Notes: a model not told the origin generated them from the letters alone. 64,000 bases of DNA from Sphaerosporella brunnea (GCA_008704415.1 VXIS01000020.1:62001-126000); one strand, 5' to 3'. Numbered from the stretch's first letter, positions 38,737 to 52,700 are shown. Numbers and translations are program-made.

Positions 38737-41700
38737 CTAATCCCTAAGGTTGGCAATGAAGTTGTTGAGATCGTACTCATCAGTGTACTGGCTCTCGTCC
38801 CACAGTTCTCCAATGTCGTCGAGCACACCCTTGGTGCCCTTCTGTCTAACTTCACCGGTAGTAGCGTCCACCATTTCCTCCTCTGTCGGCTTCGGTGCGG
38901 ACACGATGTCGCCCACGTTGAACAAATCCAAGATCTGATCAGTCTCCATGGTTGCCAATCCGGCGTTCTGCTGGTTGACGACTGTGGAGGCGACATCGAG
39001 TTTGAAGCGTTGAAGACTGCACATTGGTTAGCATGCAAGTTTACACCAGGGGGAAGGCGTTAGGTAAATACCTCATGATCTTCTCCTCGAGTGTACCGCG
39101 AGTGATTAGACGGTAGACGTTGACCACCTTCTTCTGGCCGATTCGATGTGCACGATCCATGGCCTGCATATCCTTCTGCGGGTTCCAGTCATGCTCGACA
39201 AAGATGACGGTATCGGCACCGGTCAAGTTCAGTCCCAAACCTCCGACGTGGGTGGTCAGCAGTAAGCAGTCAATGGAAGGATCCCCGTTGAAATTCGTGA
39301 CAAGATCCTGCCTGCGGCGAGCATCCGTGCTGCCATCCATGCGCATGTACGTTACCGACGGCAGAAGCTTTTTGAACACATCGTTTTCAACGATGTCACA
39401 CATCTCCTTCAACTGGCAGAATATCAGGGCTCGGTGCTGGCTGATAGCGTTGCCACCAGTAGGCAGCTCTCCAGCTTGGGTAGAATCCACGCCGATACCG
39501 CAATCTATCAACAAATCTCGGAGGGCACCCAGCTTCGGTGCGTGCACAAGATCCCGCAAGTTTGACTTCTCCTTTGCCAGTTGTCGGGTGATGGCTTCGT
39601 ACTGAGGATGTTTTTCGTTCATTACCAACGTCGGCGAGTTGCACAGCTTGCGCATGTACTGCAAAGCCTGGAAGATATGCTGCTTGGCCTGTTTTTCGTT
39701 TTCGCCAACAACCTGGGAGATCTGTTTTGACTGCTTCTTGGCAAAGTCGTCGTAAAGCTTCTTCTGAAGCTCACTGAGGTCGCAATAGTAGTTTTGAATG
39801 ATCTTCGGCGGGAGATCATCCAGCACTTCCTCTTTCAGACGACGTAGCAAGAATGGCAACACCTGCTTGTGCAGTGCCTCAATCGCCAAGGCACCAGCTT
39901 CCTGTTCCTTGGAGTTGCTCTTGCTGTTGCGGCTTGCAGCAATAGGCTTGGCGAATCGGTCTAAGAAAACTTTCTCCGTACCCAAGAATCCGGGCATGAG
40001 GAAATCAAACAATGACCAGAGTTCAAGAACGTTGTTCTGGATGGGCGTTCCAGACAGAATGAGACGGTGGTTAGCGACCACCCTCTTGACAGCCTGCGTA
40101 AGCTTTGCCTTCGAGTTCTTGATGATGTGTCCTTCATCCAGAACGCAATAGTTCCAGTTGTACTTCGCGATCTGCTCGATGTCGTTCCTGCAAATATCGT
40201 AGGACGTAATGACAACATCAGTCGTATCCAGTTGGCTCTTAACCCGGGCGCGCTCGGTCGGGTTGCCCACATAGCAAGTAGCTGTCAAGAACGGCGCATA
40301 TTGGTTGATCTCCTGCTGCCAATGTCCCGACAACGTAGGCGGACAGATAATTAGCGAAGGGAGCTTGCGATACTCTGGCGAACCAGTCTTCTTGAATTCT
40401 TCCGCACGCAGGTGATGGTCACTAGCGACGATACATATCGTCTGCAGCGTTTTACCAAGTCCCATATCTGATGGTTTGTTAGTGATAGAGCAATTATGAA
40501 GATATAAGTGGGTACTTACCATCGCAGAGAATACCGTGAAGGTGGTACTTGTTGAGGAACGCAAGCCAGTTGACACCCTCCTGCTGGTAGGATCGCAAGT
40601 CTGCTCTAATCGCAACTGGGAGCTCAAATGGTTCAACCTTGTGAACGTCAAGCATCTGCGCGATGAACTTCCGCTCTCGGTCCCTGCCTTTCAACAGCTC
40701 TTCCGAGAGTCCTGGTGGATCTGGTATACCAGCCTCCAAGGGCACCAGCTTGACCAGTGTTGCAAACGTCGTAGTAGCAATCAGTCGGATGTCGTTGTCG
40801 GAGTCACTCATGCGGCCAAGGATCGGCACAATCAAGAAGACAACATAGGGCAAGATGTCCTCCTCCATCACATGTATCAGATGATATACACACTCAACCG
40901 CGCCCTGCCGGCACTGTAGATCGCCTGCATTTGCGATCATCGGCAGAATGTTCTCCACCAAGGCAGTCATTCCTTCTACAGTTATGACACTGCATATTGT
41001 GGCGAAGCACTTCGCCGCAGCATATCTGAGGACCGAGTACGAAGATTGAAGGGCCTTGATAATCAGCGGGAAAAGCTGGATTATGACTGGATGCAACTCC
41101 TTTTGGAATTTCGGAAGTAGTGCACGGAGCGTCGAAAGACCATCAACAACCTCCTGGCCAAGAGTTTTCTCGGGGTCGATGATGTCTGATGGTAGCTCGC
41201 CCTCGAAGGCTGTGTGCAACGGGTCTTCGATGCAGGCCCGGATTTTGGGAACCTTAGTGAAGAGCTCGTCTCCAAATGTCTTGGCCAGTTGCTCAAGAGC
41301 CTCCTTCGCTCCACGGCGCTTGATTCTCGCTTCTCGTGCCTCTCGTTCGAACGCTGCCTGATCGGCGTGCTCGCGGCGGTCCTCTTCCTTTCTTAGGGAG
41401 AGGATACTATCCTTCAGGCCCGAGTTGACGTGGAAAATAGGAACTTCGGACGTATCCACGCAAAGGAACGAGATGAGGTTCTTGGTGACCTTGTCGGACA
41501 CGACGTTGCGCCCGGTTGAAGAACACAAGCCAACCAAAGATGCGACAGATAAGGCCGACCGCTTCTGCAAATCGAGGTTTTCTTCCGTTTTAACGCTCTC
41601 GATAACGCCGCGAATGATGTTATTAAGTTTCTTCGGCAGCTCTCCAGAAGCGATGTAAGCACTGGCAGCAGCGGCCAGAATTCGGGCATCTCGGTGTGCC

Positions 41701-43344
41701 TTCGCTGTCTTTGCTTCTTCGATGGCCTGCACAGCGTTCGTGCGTGCATCCGTAAGTGCTTGTGATGACAGCAGCTTCTGTGCAGACATCATTCCCTTCT
41801 TGAGCCTAGTGAAATCATCGTTAACGATCTTTTCAGCCTTCTCAATGCTGAACGCATCGGGCCCAGCGTCCGGATCACCCTGCACTACGACTGCGATGAC
41901 GGGTATCTTCGAAGCTGCCACTTTGCCGTCATACTTGAATGAATTAAGCAACGCCTGGCATTGTGAGCGGACGATCTGCATGTAAGGCAAGAGGTCGCGG
42001 TAGAAGGCGGGTCGATCAGAGTTGACAATGTCAAGCAATGACTCCAAAAAGGCAGTTTTGAACGGATTCGGGCCTTTGCACTCCTTCGCATACTCCTCAA
42101 CAATCATAGCGGCAATCAGTTGAGTTGTAGCGAATGGTGATTTTAAGTGAGGGCTTATCCTCCCGCAGAACACAGTCATCGCCTCTTCCTGCGGCCATAG
42201 GCTCATTGCTTGACCCATAGCAGTCGCACCGGCAATCTTCGTCTTGATTATGGTCTCAAAGCCGACCAAATCGATGTCTCCTTGAATCATGTGACCATCC
42301 ACGTTGTGCCCAGACGAAACAGGCTCCTCCTTCTTCTCGCTCTTTCTTCTCCTCTTGCGCTCGGGTTCCTGAGCCTGCGCCTGGGAAGGCGAACGGCCCC
42401 GGGGTGGCACCGTAATGCCGGGCATCACCAGAGTTTGCCCCGAAGGCCGAATGAACAACGATGGATCCATCGGGTACGGGTGGCGCGAAACACCAATTGG
42501 AGTTGCGAGCAGCGTCAGAAGCGGTTCCAAATGAGGACCGAACTCCTGCACGAATCGCTGTGGACTGTCTTTGGCGAGCTCTTGAATCAATGCGGACCAC
42601 ACTTGCAGCGACAATGACAACACCGCCTCGTTTCGTTCCACAAGCAGATTTTGGAATACCAGCCGCAGTGCCTTTCCATCCACCCAGCCCTTGGTACCAT
42701 CTCCCTCGACGTTCATGAAGGTCAAGAGAGCACGCAGAACCGCAGAGCGGACGCTGGTGATCGTGTGCCGCAGGAACGGGTAAAGTCGAGGAACCAAGAG
42801 AGAGAATGATTGCGATGGATCCGTTGAAGCCTTGTGTCTCATGGCATCCAAGACCTGTGGGAACGAACAGAGCTTGGCAAGCAAATCCATGACCGATCCC
42901 GTACTCGCACTGAGATCATCCTTGAGGTGTGATAGACATTCCCAGACGACGTTGATGAGCCCGTCAACCGCATTAGGACGTAGGGTGATGAATTCAGCTG
43001 CTATGGGTATCAATGTAGCTGCACTGACAGCTCTCACGTCGTCGTCGTCGTCAGCCAGACCACGCATGACAGCCCGAACCACACCGTCTAATAGCTCCGC
43101 ATTTTGAGTGAGAAGATCTGTTCGAACAGCACTGAGATATTTCAGTCCCAGCATTCCACCATGGCAAACCTGCCAGATTGGCATTGACAGGCCAAGATCT
43201 TCCTGCATGACGAGTCTATACAGGCTGCGATATACTTTATGTACCGAATTAGGCGACAAGTGAAGCAAAAGTGCACCCATGGTCTGGGATGTTGTTTCTC
43301 TGATTGGTGCGACAACCTGTATACTGTTATCAGTTGCTGTGTGG

Positions 43345-43376
<32 letters not shown>

Positions 43377-45121
43377 ACATTATCAGAAACGTAGTCGCCA
43401 AATCGGTCTAGCATGAAGATGCAGGCCAGTCGGCAGGCCAAATCGTCCAGCCACCTCGCGTTTAGGATGTCGTTCTCTTTGCGAGATTTTCCTCGTACCC
43501 TTCCTGCACCAGCACCATGCGCCCGAACAACCTCTCTCAGGCCCATCGCAGCGCCATGACGTATTTCCCAATTAGGATCGAACAAATCAAGCATCAGGAT
43601 TTCACACAACCGATCGAATGGCCAGTCCCTCTCCTCGCCCGAGGTCTGAATCAGCGGTTCCGGTGCTTGGGCCGGTCCCTTGTGCTCCACCACAATTTTT
43701 GTGTCATCGGGCGGCGCTGAAGAACCCAATGAAAAGTAATCCTGCTGTGCACCGTTGACCCCGTTCTCGCTCTTGACGGGATGTGGGGTCGCCTCGTTCA
43801 CCATCGCGCTGACATCTGTGCTCATACGTCGAGAAGCGCCCAAATCCACCACGCGAACCTTATTGGCATGGTTTTTGGCGTTTGCTTTCGCTTTTCTCTT
43901 GAGAGCATTGATTTGACGCTTGCTGAGATTTGACATGCCCTCCTCAATAGGGGTCTGCGGGACCGGTGGAGGTGGTTCCATTGGAGAGATGGTGCTGGTT
44001 CCTTTAATGGCCGGGGATTGTAATGGTGGCCGTCCAGAATATCCTACGGACGTATCTATTCGTGGTGTTTGCACGGTGTGCGCGCCCATTGAGGCGAAGT
44101 CTTTCTCGTTGACGATCTCCTCCTCCATATATTCCCCACCCAGACCTAATCGGGCTGTGACATTTCGCTTCTGTGCAGCTAGCCTCTCCGCAGGGTCTAA
44201 ATCTGCCAAGGAGTAATCGTACTCCTTCCCTGAGCTTCCCAGCAGCGTTTTTCCGAACTTGAGCACTGATGTCAAGTCTAAGGTATCAAGGTTCAACTGG
44301 GTCTCGTCAATTGGCAGGCAATCCACTTTTTCCATCTGGACATCCTCGGATTTGATGGCCACATCTGACTCGGTCTTAACCTCTTCCTTCACATAGTCTT
44401 CGTCCGCATTGGGGTTCCACTTCTCCGCGTTGTCCACGATGCCGGCGATCGCTTTTGTAGCGGCCACCCGGGTCTCCCATGTCTTCGACCGCAAGTGCGG
44501 AACGACACGGTTGAGAAGGTTGAACAATTCATCCGGGTGCGCCTTCAGGATGTCCGCGAGCTGTGTGGCTGCGGTATTTCGAACGAGTGCAGTCGACCCG
44601 GAGTCGAGTAATCTGCTCGAAATGTAAGTAAACGCACTCGGCCACGGGGACAATATAGAGCTGCTGGAATGAGGGGATGCCAACGTACGTTACTAAGCGA
44701 TCAAGTCTGCAAAAATGACAGTTAGTATGAGCTCAACTTGGAAGAAATGATGTCCGTTAACGGAGAATGGCGATGGTACAATTTAGGCCGGACCAACAAG
44801 CGAATGCCATAAAACCGGGAGGGATGAATTCATCGACACCAGAATCACAGCTCGTGATCGAGTGATTTGTGTGCAACAATAATGTGACATGAGACGGGAG
44901 GTGGGGTATGTATGGAATAAAGAGCGGGAAGGGTATGGCAACACAACGCCATTCAACCGTTTTGGCATGACATGCACAAGCCGCTGCAGCAGGTGAATGC
45001 GCAACACAATCTCAGAGGAAGAAAAGTCACGTGCGCAGCTAGCTGGGGATGTGTGCGGGAATGAGCTGAGAGTGGAGGGGAGGGGGTGGGGAAACATGGG
45101 CCGCAGGGCTCACCTCGACAT
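38737..45121 (-). CDS. MOT1: TBP-associated Snf2 ATPase Mot1/BTAF1
   Basis: Six exons on the minus strand (45121-45114, 44706-44689, 44612-43379, 43316-40520, 40467-39072, 39016-38737) give 1910 residues, close to yeast Mot1. The N-terminus MSRLDRLVTLLDSGSTALVR is the Mot1 signature and is spread over exons of 8, 18 and then 1234 bases. HEAT repeats fill about residues 1-1250 and hold TBP. The ATPase follows from about 1270: DMGLGKTLQTICIV (motif I), VLDEGHIIKN (motif II, Mot1-type DEGH), LSGTPIQNN (III), HVGGLGLNLTGADTVIF (V) and QAMDRAHRIGQKKVVNVYR (VI). Mot1 uses ATP to remove TBP from DNA, repressing some promoters and activating others. Intron 1 is 407 bases. Intron 3 has about 29 T (sense) right after its donor. 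Confidence 0.96.
43345..43373 (-). repeat. poly(A/T) tract filling Mot1 intron 3
   Basis: 29 consecutive A on the plus strand, so T on the coding strand, starting right after the GTGAG donor of the 62-base intron 43317-43378. It makes up nearly half the intron. Confidence 0.95.
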
Positions 45122-47519
45122 TGTCTATGCCACCACGCATAGCTAGGCAAAACCAAACGTAGGGGCGTGTGCTGTTATACACACAACAGATGTTTGCCTC
45201 CTTTCTTCGGCGGAGCGCGAGCCTTTTATTTTGAGAGAGAAAAGGATTGGGGAAAAAATAGGATGACGTTAATGGATAATAAACGCTACCCTATGTCTCG
45301 CTTTTTGCTCCGCTCTCGCTGTGCAGTAGTAGGAAGGTGGGTGTGGGTGTGGTAGCGGTATGGTGTGGGTAGTATTAGCAGCAGCTCTTGAGTAGTGGAG
45401 TTCGAGGTTAGCCAGCAGAAGGTATCTGAGAGCTGTTGGGCTGTGGGTTGGCGAAGGCGATGGTAATATGTAGGTTGGATCGGATTGGTGGCAGGTGGTC
45501 GTCGTGTCCAATCAGAGGGCGGCAAGGTGCGACGGGGATGTTGTGGGTGGGAGGATAATTGCTCTCGAGGCAACCGAGGACGGGGGACACCGGCACCTTT
45601 TTAATCTGGTGAAAGGCTCTTGCTTTTCGGGGTCGGGATTTTTTTGTATTGCGGTCGCGCTGAGGATGCCGGAGGTAAGGTAGAGTTGAGAGGCTAAAAT
45701 CCAGCTGCGCGCAGGGAGGAAGCGTGGCGAAGGAGGCGGCGGCAGCCTGCGTGCGTTCGTTCGTTTCGTGGATTTTAGTGGTATATAAAAAAGAAGAACG
45801 ATCTAGAGAGAGAAAGAGAACGCCCGAAAGCGAGCAATCAGGTGCTTCTTTTTTTTCCTTTTTTTATGGAGGGGGCCTTTTTCCAGGGTGCTGCGCAGGC
45901 GGGTTGTTTTTGCTTGCGTGCTTCTTCTCTAGGGGATCACAGGCAGCAGTAACAGGGCGTGCTGCGTTTCGAGGATTAGGATTGTCGCTGTCACTTGGGA
46001 CTCGCGGCGGTTTTACAGCCTTTTATCTGGAATGATGAGCGAGAGCCCAGCGAAAAGCGCTAGCCCCGATGTGGCCTAGTGTTTCATCGAGAAGCAGCCC
46101 CAATATGAACACCTTTCCCACCCCGGGCGCCGCAACAAACTCCCTCCCTCCCGCTGCCTCTCCCCAGCGCGCACGAGCGAAATGCAGGACGAAGGCACAC
46201 GCCCTTCAGATCTCATCGTGCTTCATCAATACGTACCTCATACGCGTATCGCTCGCTGATACTTGCTGGCAGTCCCCGCGAACGAGGGCGACGTCCTTCC
46301 GATCCCGAACTGCGTGTTGCGAGCGCAAGCCGGTCTCGGATTCTATGCGTGCCGATTGAATTTTAATTCCCGAATCCCGGCCGGTTGATGCGCTTCCGAT
46401 TGAGATGATCTCCCCTCCCTGCTCCTGCAGGCAAACATCACCATCCCATCCGTCGCTCCCTCTCCCTCGCCTCATGTGATGGCGTACCTTGGACATGCAG
46501 CTATGCAGAGTTTGACCGAGAGCATGACTCTTTGAGGCTGTGAAACGGGAAGCAGACAGCTTTCAATTGGACGTTGAAGATCGTAGGCAAAAACCTCGCC
46601 GACAACCCCGGTCGGGAGCAGCCACCAAACCGTCCCTGCAACTTCCGAGCTTGCTTGCATACAGACAATGATCGGTCTGGAGCTCAAACATTAATGATGC
46701 TCTATTTGAACATGATGTTCTGTCGATGTCGATGTGTATGCATACGCACAACGTCGTCCAAGCACTCTACTATACCTGAGATACTCCGCGGAACAAAATC
46801 ATATACCCATGATGTACCGTCTACATCATGATATCGGCACTAGCGAGTGAAACCCGATGAGGTGTTTGGTCATTCCTTCACCAGCCTGAGCCCGCGCCCT
46901 GCATCCCAGTCCTCGCTCAGTGCGGGGAAGCATCAGATACGTACCACCAATCCCAATACATCAGCCCGTTTGTTCGCACGGAGAATTCGAAGGGAGGCAG
47001 CTTGTAGATACATCCCTGGAACGGTGCTGCGCACAGAGGGGCCCGTGCTAGTCGATAATACGAGCACAGGCAGAACTGGATCTGCACAGGGATTAATAGT
47101 GCGGTACCCATGGTGAATCATCCCAGGGCCAATCATCAAATATCACCCCAATAAGAACCTCGCGTTTCTTACAAACACTTTTCTAACAAGCCAGCACATG
47201 CCTGTCCATATGAATGAATAGTTCAACGGATGTATTTTCTTTCATTGGATCCAGTTCACCTGACAAAAGGAGCAACACTGACTGGGTTGTAAGCGGCGAG
47301 CGGCATGGGCCTTGAGCAGCTCCGTGCCAACAGATGAAAAAAAAGTTCCAGCTATAAGATTCCGTCCAGAGGAAGGGTGCCGCTTTCGGGAAACTTCCAC
47401 GATGCCTGCCATTACTGGGACAAAGGATAACCATCACATTCATATGAATAAGGGTAAAATGACTGAATTCTCACAGCCGTGTAAAAAGACCCTCATGCAT
47501 GTAGAAAACAATGGAAGCC
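45122..47519. other. gene-free interval
   Basis: 2.4 kb upstream of Mot1. Scattered T runs (45847-45868) and nothing that I can support as a gene. Confidence 0.6.
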
Positions 47520-47536
47520 AAAAAAAAAAAAAAAAA
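47520..47536 (-). terminator. RNA polymerase III terminator of tRNA-Phe
   Basis: 17 consecutive A on the plus strand, i.e. a T run on the minus strand, beginning six bases past the 3' end of the tRNA. Pol III stops at runs of four or more T; this one is much longer than needed. Confidence 0.85.
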
Positions 47537-47542
47537 GAATCA

Positions 47543-47607
47543 TGCGCCAAACCCGGATTGAACGGGTGACCTTCAGATTACCCCGGATATTGGATAGGAC
47601 CGAATTG

Positions 47608-47638
<31 letters not shown>

Positions 47639-47644
47639 TAGCGC
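47543..47644 (-). tRNA. tRNA-Phe (GAA) with intron
   Basis: The minus strand folds as a full cloverleaf of 73 bases after removing a 29-base intron (47579-47607). The acceptor stem is GCGCTAA paired with TTGGCGC, with one G-T pair and discriminator A at 47543. The D arm is TAGCTCAGTTGGGAGAGC, and the anticodon loop in CAGACTGAAGATCTG has anticodon GAA (47609-47611 on the plus strand). The T arm is ACCCGTTCAATCCGGGT. The intron sits one base 3' of the anticodon, the standard place for nuclear tRNA introns. The CCA end is not encoded. No other tRNA is near it. Confidence 0.96.
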
Positions 47645-49783
47645 TTGCTGTAAGAATGATTGCCCATAAGTCCTATCTAGTTGTGAAAGTGTGAGTAAGC
47701 TATGGAACATTCCGGTGTAGCCCAGTAAGATGTGGAGAGAGGATTCTGCAAATTGTTGATTCTGGGGAAGTAGGTAAGACTCTACTTATCTTTTTTAAAA
47801 AGTGCTTCACAGGTAGGAGGATGTAATCGAGTCACCTTTTAGCAAAACCAACCGCCAGATCCTGCCTCAAAAAGCCACCCTCACTTTCTACCGCGCTCTT
47901 GAATGAACCTTCATCAGGGCAGTAATACCTCCGTGATTTCATCGAGCAAATCGAACATACTCCTAGATTCCCAAATCTGGGCTTATCTCCCAACTAACTG
48001 CAGTACGCTTTCACGCCCTGCTAGCCACAGTTCTTTACGGCTCTATCGACGATCAGAGACAACCCGAGACCACAGACGATTATTCATGCCCTTCGGTCCC
48101 GCTGGTTTACCGAAGCCTGAAAAGTCAACACGGTCCTCATCACCCTGGTGATCACCGGCTCCGTCGCCTCCTCCTCGTTTGCCCGGTACCGGCGGTGTGG
48201 CATCTTTGTCATGAAGAGAAGTCTGAGGACCATGCAGCGCTTCGGATGACATCAGTCTTTGGCCAGGAAACGGTTTGAGAGGCCAGTGAGCCTTTACTTG
48301 CAGATTGGCCAGAAGTCATGCGTTTTTCTGGACGGTTGTCATTCGAGTGACTGACAATGAGCCTTCCACGAGGTTTTACGTGATTTGTATTGTGCCAAAA
48401 AATGACCGGCTTGGATGGAGACATTGATATAGTATGGGCTACTGTTTATCCGTCGCTGGCAGATCTGTTGCTTTTTATCTGTCAGTTGATGTCAGCCGGC
48501 GGGAGGAAGCGTAGGATGTAATCCCGAGGGAGAGAGTGATTTTCCGTGGCCACTATACTCTTTGATGTATCTGGAGACAGACCTCTTTGGATTAGCTTAG
48601 TTGTAGGGGTCGATGCCCGCACGCACTGAGATCTCCCCAGAAGAGCAGAAGAGCAGCAACTCCAAACTCCACAGTGAATGCAGCCAAAGCATCACCAAGA
48701 GGCGTTTAGATTGCCAGGTGGGCATCACATTTGAGCGACAACTGGTGGTAAGACCGACATTTCAAGGAGGACTGATTGCTTCAGGGAAGCTACACACATC
48801 CCATAGGACAGCCCTGAGACACTGTCATCGACGTGGAGCTACCGAGCAAAATCGCGGGGTGCCGGGTTACGATAGACATTGAGGGGGTGCTCTTTTGCGT
48901 TGCTCCTGACTTGATCTGGAGACGAGATCACAGATCTCCACCACTCAACCGGCTGACCAACGCACAAGCGACACTTCATTTGTGCCGGCGAATAATCGTC
49001 GAAGCTGCTGCCGCGCTTCCGAGTTGCCCGAAACGATAACTGTGCTTTTTTCTTCTGGAAGAGTTGCAGTTTGGTTCCGACACAGTTCGTGCTTCGGGGT
49101 CGCGCTGATTGGTCCCCGTATTCTGTGCTTGCGATAGCATGTTTTGCGGGGGTGGAGCGGAGAATTCGAGCTCTGGATACCCGCGCCAGCAATGTCGATG
49201 CCGCGATGATAGAATGGAGACTTTCAACGGCAGCTATTCCACTAGAGTACTGTACAGCTGGCATGTGGCAAGTAATAGGTGACAACACCACAAGCACAGT
49301 CCACCCGTGCTGAAGTCTACCCCGTCGCGACCCCAACGGCAAAGCACTGTAGCACAGTTCAGACGGAGATCTATCATCTCACTCGCTGCGCTTGCTGTGT
49401 GTGCTCTACATACTCCTTCCAAACCCACGAACCGAACATCTCCAGCTTCGACCCTAAACCTCACCCCTTCGCTAGTACCTGCTTGATTCGCTGAGCCCCA
49501 GCTTCCATCGCGGCATCCTCCACTCTGCAGCTTCTAAACTTGCCGCCCGACCGCCGCCGGTGTTCCTCCGCTCGCGTCTCACTCCCTGACTGTCGTTCAA
49601 CAACTCCAAACCCAACCTAGCACAACCCCCCGGTTGAACACCTGCACTCCTCTTCAACTTCATCGCAAACCGACGTTTCGCGAGCTTTCCTTCTCCCTCC
49701 TCTCCCATTCGCAACCTCCAGTCCGAGTGCTTGCCATCCCTAGAACACCCTCCGAAGCACTCATCTTCAACTGGTGGTCTCCT
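47645..49783. other. gene-free interval
   Basis: 2.1 kb between the tRNA and the kinase. Two adjoining minus-strand frames (about 48043-48424) have ordinary composition but no recognised domain and no in-phase splice between them. The last 300 bases, pyrimidine-rich, are probably kinase leader. Confidence 0.55.
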
Positions 49784-52700
49784 ATGGCTGCCCCCGCCTA
49801 CCATGCTTCGCATCAGAGCCATCGGCCCGTCGTAGTACCCGCCCCTCACATTCCACCAGGCACATTTCCACCAGGAACTCAGATCACCGTCGGTGCACAC
49901 AAATGTGTAATAGAGCGGTACCTTTCAGAAGGCATGTGTTGTCCGCCGTGGGGTGTGAATATCTGTGTGCGGATGAGGCTCTTACTGATAGTTGAGCCTG
50001 ATCTACAGGTGGTTTCGCGCACGTTTATCTAGTGACATTATCAAAACCTGTGCATGGCTCCAACATTGCCGTTCTGAAGCGCGTGGCCGTACCAGACAAA
50101 GAGGCCTTAGGAAACATGCGCACTGAGGTGGAGACTATGGTTCGTTGGGAGCTTCACCAATCTTAACCCCCTTCAGCGGATTGGCAGCCCTGACTCGGAT
50201 TCTGTGCAGAAACGCTTAAAGGGACATCGACACATTGTAACATATATTGATTCACATGCGTCGCATCTCAAAGGTGGAGGTTACGAGGTTTTCTTGTTAA
50301 TGGAGTACTGTTCAGGTGCGCTGCTACGGTTCGAGTCTCACAGCTTTAGCTCACTATTTTTTCAGGCGGCGGTTTAATTGACTTTATGAACACGCGGCTA
50401 CAACACCGACTTACGGAGCCAGAGGTCTTGAAAATATTCAGCGATGTCACTCAGGGAGTTGCTTGCATGCACTACCTCCAACCGCCGTTGATACACCGGG
50501 ATCTCAAGGTCGAAAATGTCTTGATAGCTCCTACTGGCGGTTATAAGGTTTGCGACTTCGGATCTTGCTCCCCCGTCAAACCGGCCCCACAAACTGTAGT
50601 AGAATGTCGATTATTGGAGGAGGACATACAGAAGCATACAACCCTTCAGTATCGATCCCCGGAAATGATCGACGTCTTCCGCAAGCTGCCGATAGATGAG
50701 AAGTCCGATATTTGGGCGCTGGGAGTGCTTCTTTACAAGCTATGCTACTACACAACACCATTCGAGGAACAAGGACAATTGGCTATCCTCAATGCCTCAT
50801 TTACGTTTCCACCGCACCCAATGTTCTCGGACAGGCTCAAAAGTTTGATCGGTGGGTTCTGTCTGCTTTGAGTTTGGGTGCTATACACGTAGCTGATGGG
50901 AACAGCCTCCATGCTTCGAGAGCACCCCCAACAGAGACCAAATATCTACCAAGTTGTCCGAGAAGTATGCTACCTCCGGGGTAGAGAGGTACCTATAAAA
51001 GATGTGAGTAGGGGTCGATGGGCGTGGTTGTCATTAAACTAACCAATCCAAAGATCTACAGCGACAGTGGGTCTCGAGCGCCCGCTCAGGCTGATAAACA
51101 CCTGCCTTCACTTCCTGTACAATCTCCTCCCAGCGTTATACAATATCAAGCACCTGTCCAGGAAGTGCAACAGCCGATTCCAGAGATTGCCCCCATGCGC
51201 CGAGGGAGACCGTCTAAACCTCAGCCCGCTCCATCCAATCCCCAGTCGACTGCGACTTCCCGGACCCGAGTAGGTGTCCCATCTCCCCAGGTCAGGCCTA
51301 CGACGACAGATCCTTTCGCAGCGCTGGACAAAAAGGCATTACCCCAAGACGAACTGTCCAACAGATTTCCTAGTGTGGAGCAGTTCTCTTTGCTGCATGA
51401 TTCTGGTAACGTATTCCAATTCAGCGGGGAAGGGAGATCGGCCGGTCTGGAACCAAGCAGTTTCGATGAGAAATTGGCCGAGAAGTTGGCGGAGGATGTA
51501 TTCGCTGCGACGGCATCTTCATCACCTGCCACCGGGCTTTTAAAGAGACCATCGGGGGAGTTGTTGGGTCAATCTCAGAGCATATCACGGGGCGCAACAG
51601 GCTCAGGTAACTATGCTCGACCTGTATTGTATGAGCTACAACCTACCCGGCCGGTGATGGTCTCGACTGGAACGATGACATCCCCATCTCCCTCTCCGTC
51701 GCCTCCGCGGTATGAGGCGCAAAATCAAGCGCTGACAAACCCGCCGTTGAGCAGTACTCAAGATCGAGGTATCGATGCAACAACCCGTCAAACCCCCCAG
51801 CCATCAGTGCGACCAGCGCTCCTCGACATTGGCCGCTCGACTACTCATGCCGTTGCAATGTCCCGGCAACCAAGCTCATCAAGGCCGTCACTCGAGATGT
51901 CCCGCGTAGCATCACAAACGGACGCCGCTGAGCCTACACGTTCCAAATCCGCCAACGCTAAGCCAAGGCCGCATAGTGTATTTGTAGAGTCAAACTTGGA
52001 GTTTCTCCGTGACTTGGATTCTCCGAGCTCACAAGGTACTTCCACTGGCGGTTTACCGCCCATAGCTGGTCTCCAGCTTCAGCACTCAGGACGGTCAATT
52101 GCATCTGTACAATCGGAGCATATTGACTCCAACGTTGATTTCCTACGAGCCATGGAGGCGGAGGCGGATGCCAACAAACCGGAAAAGCGTACACCCAGTG
52201 GATTCGTTGCTAAGCACGTCAAGCGTGCAAGCATGCCCAGCATATCACTCCCCAAACCAGGTGTAAAAAATAAGCTGGGTGGGAAGTTTGGCGATGCGTT
52301 CCGTCGGTTTGAGCGCAATGCTGCTGGGGATCCCCCTCGGACACCTAGTCCCGAGAACCAAAGCCCGATCGGCGGTGCTGACAGCGGCGATGACTGGGAA
52401 GTCACCACCCAGGATATCCCACCAGAAGTGAAGCGGGAACTGGAAAAGCGCCAGCTGTCACAGGAGGAGAAGCGCGTTGCGGCGGCCGCAGCTGAATACA
52501 AGCGCCAGCTGGCCAATCGGCCAGACGGCGAACCGGCGCGGCCAACTAGGAACCGCGCAAACTCGATTCAGAAGCGGGTCCAAGCTCTTCTCAATGAAAG
52601 CAAGGATCCTCCCCCGAAGACGGCCGAAGGATATGGACGATACACAGCCGATCCCGCTCCCATGCAGCAACCAAATACCGCCGCACCCGTGAACGGAACT

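Noticed and set aside
48043..48424. Two adjoining minus-strand frames as a possible small gene
   Set aside because: No domain, and no GT-AG or GC-AG pair joins them in phase; kept only as a note in the interval entry.
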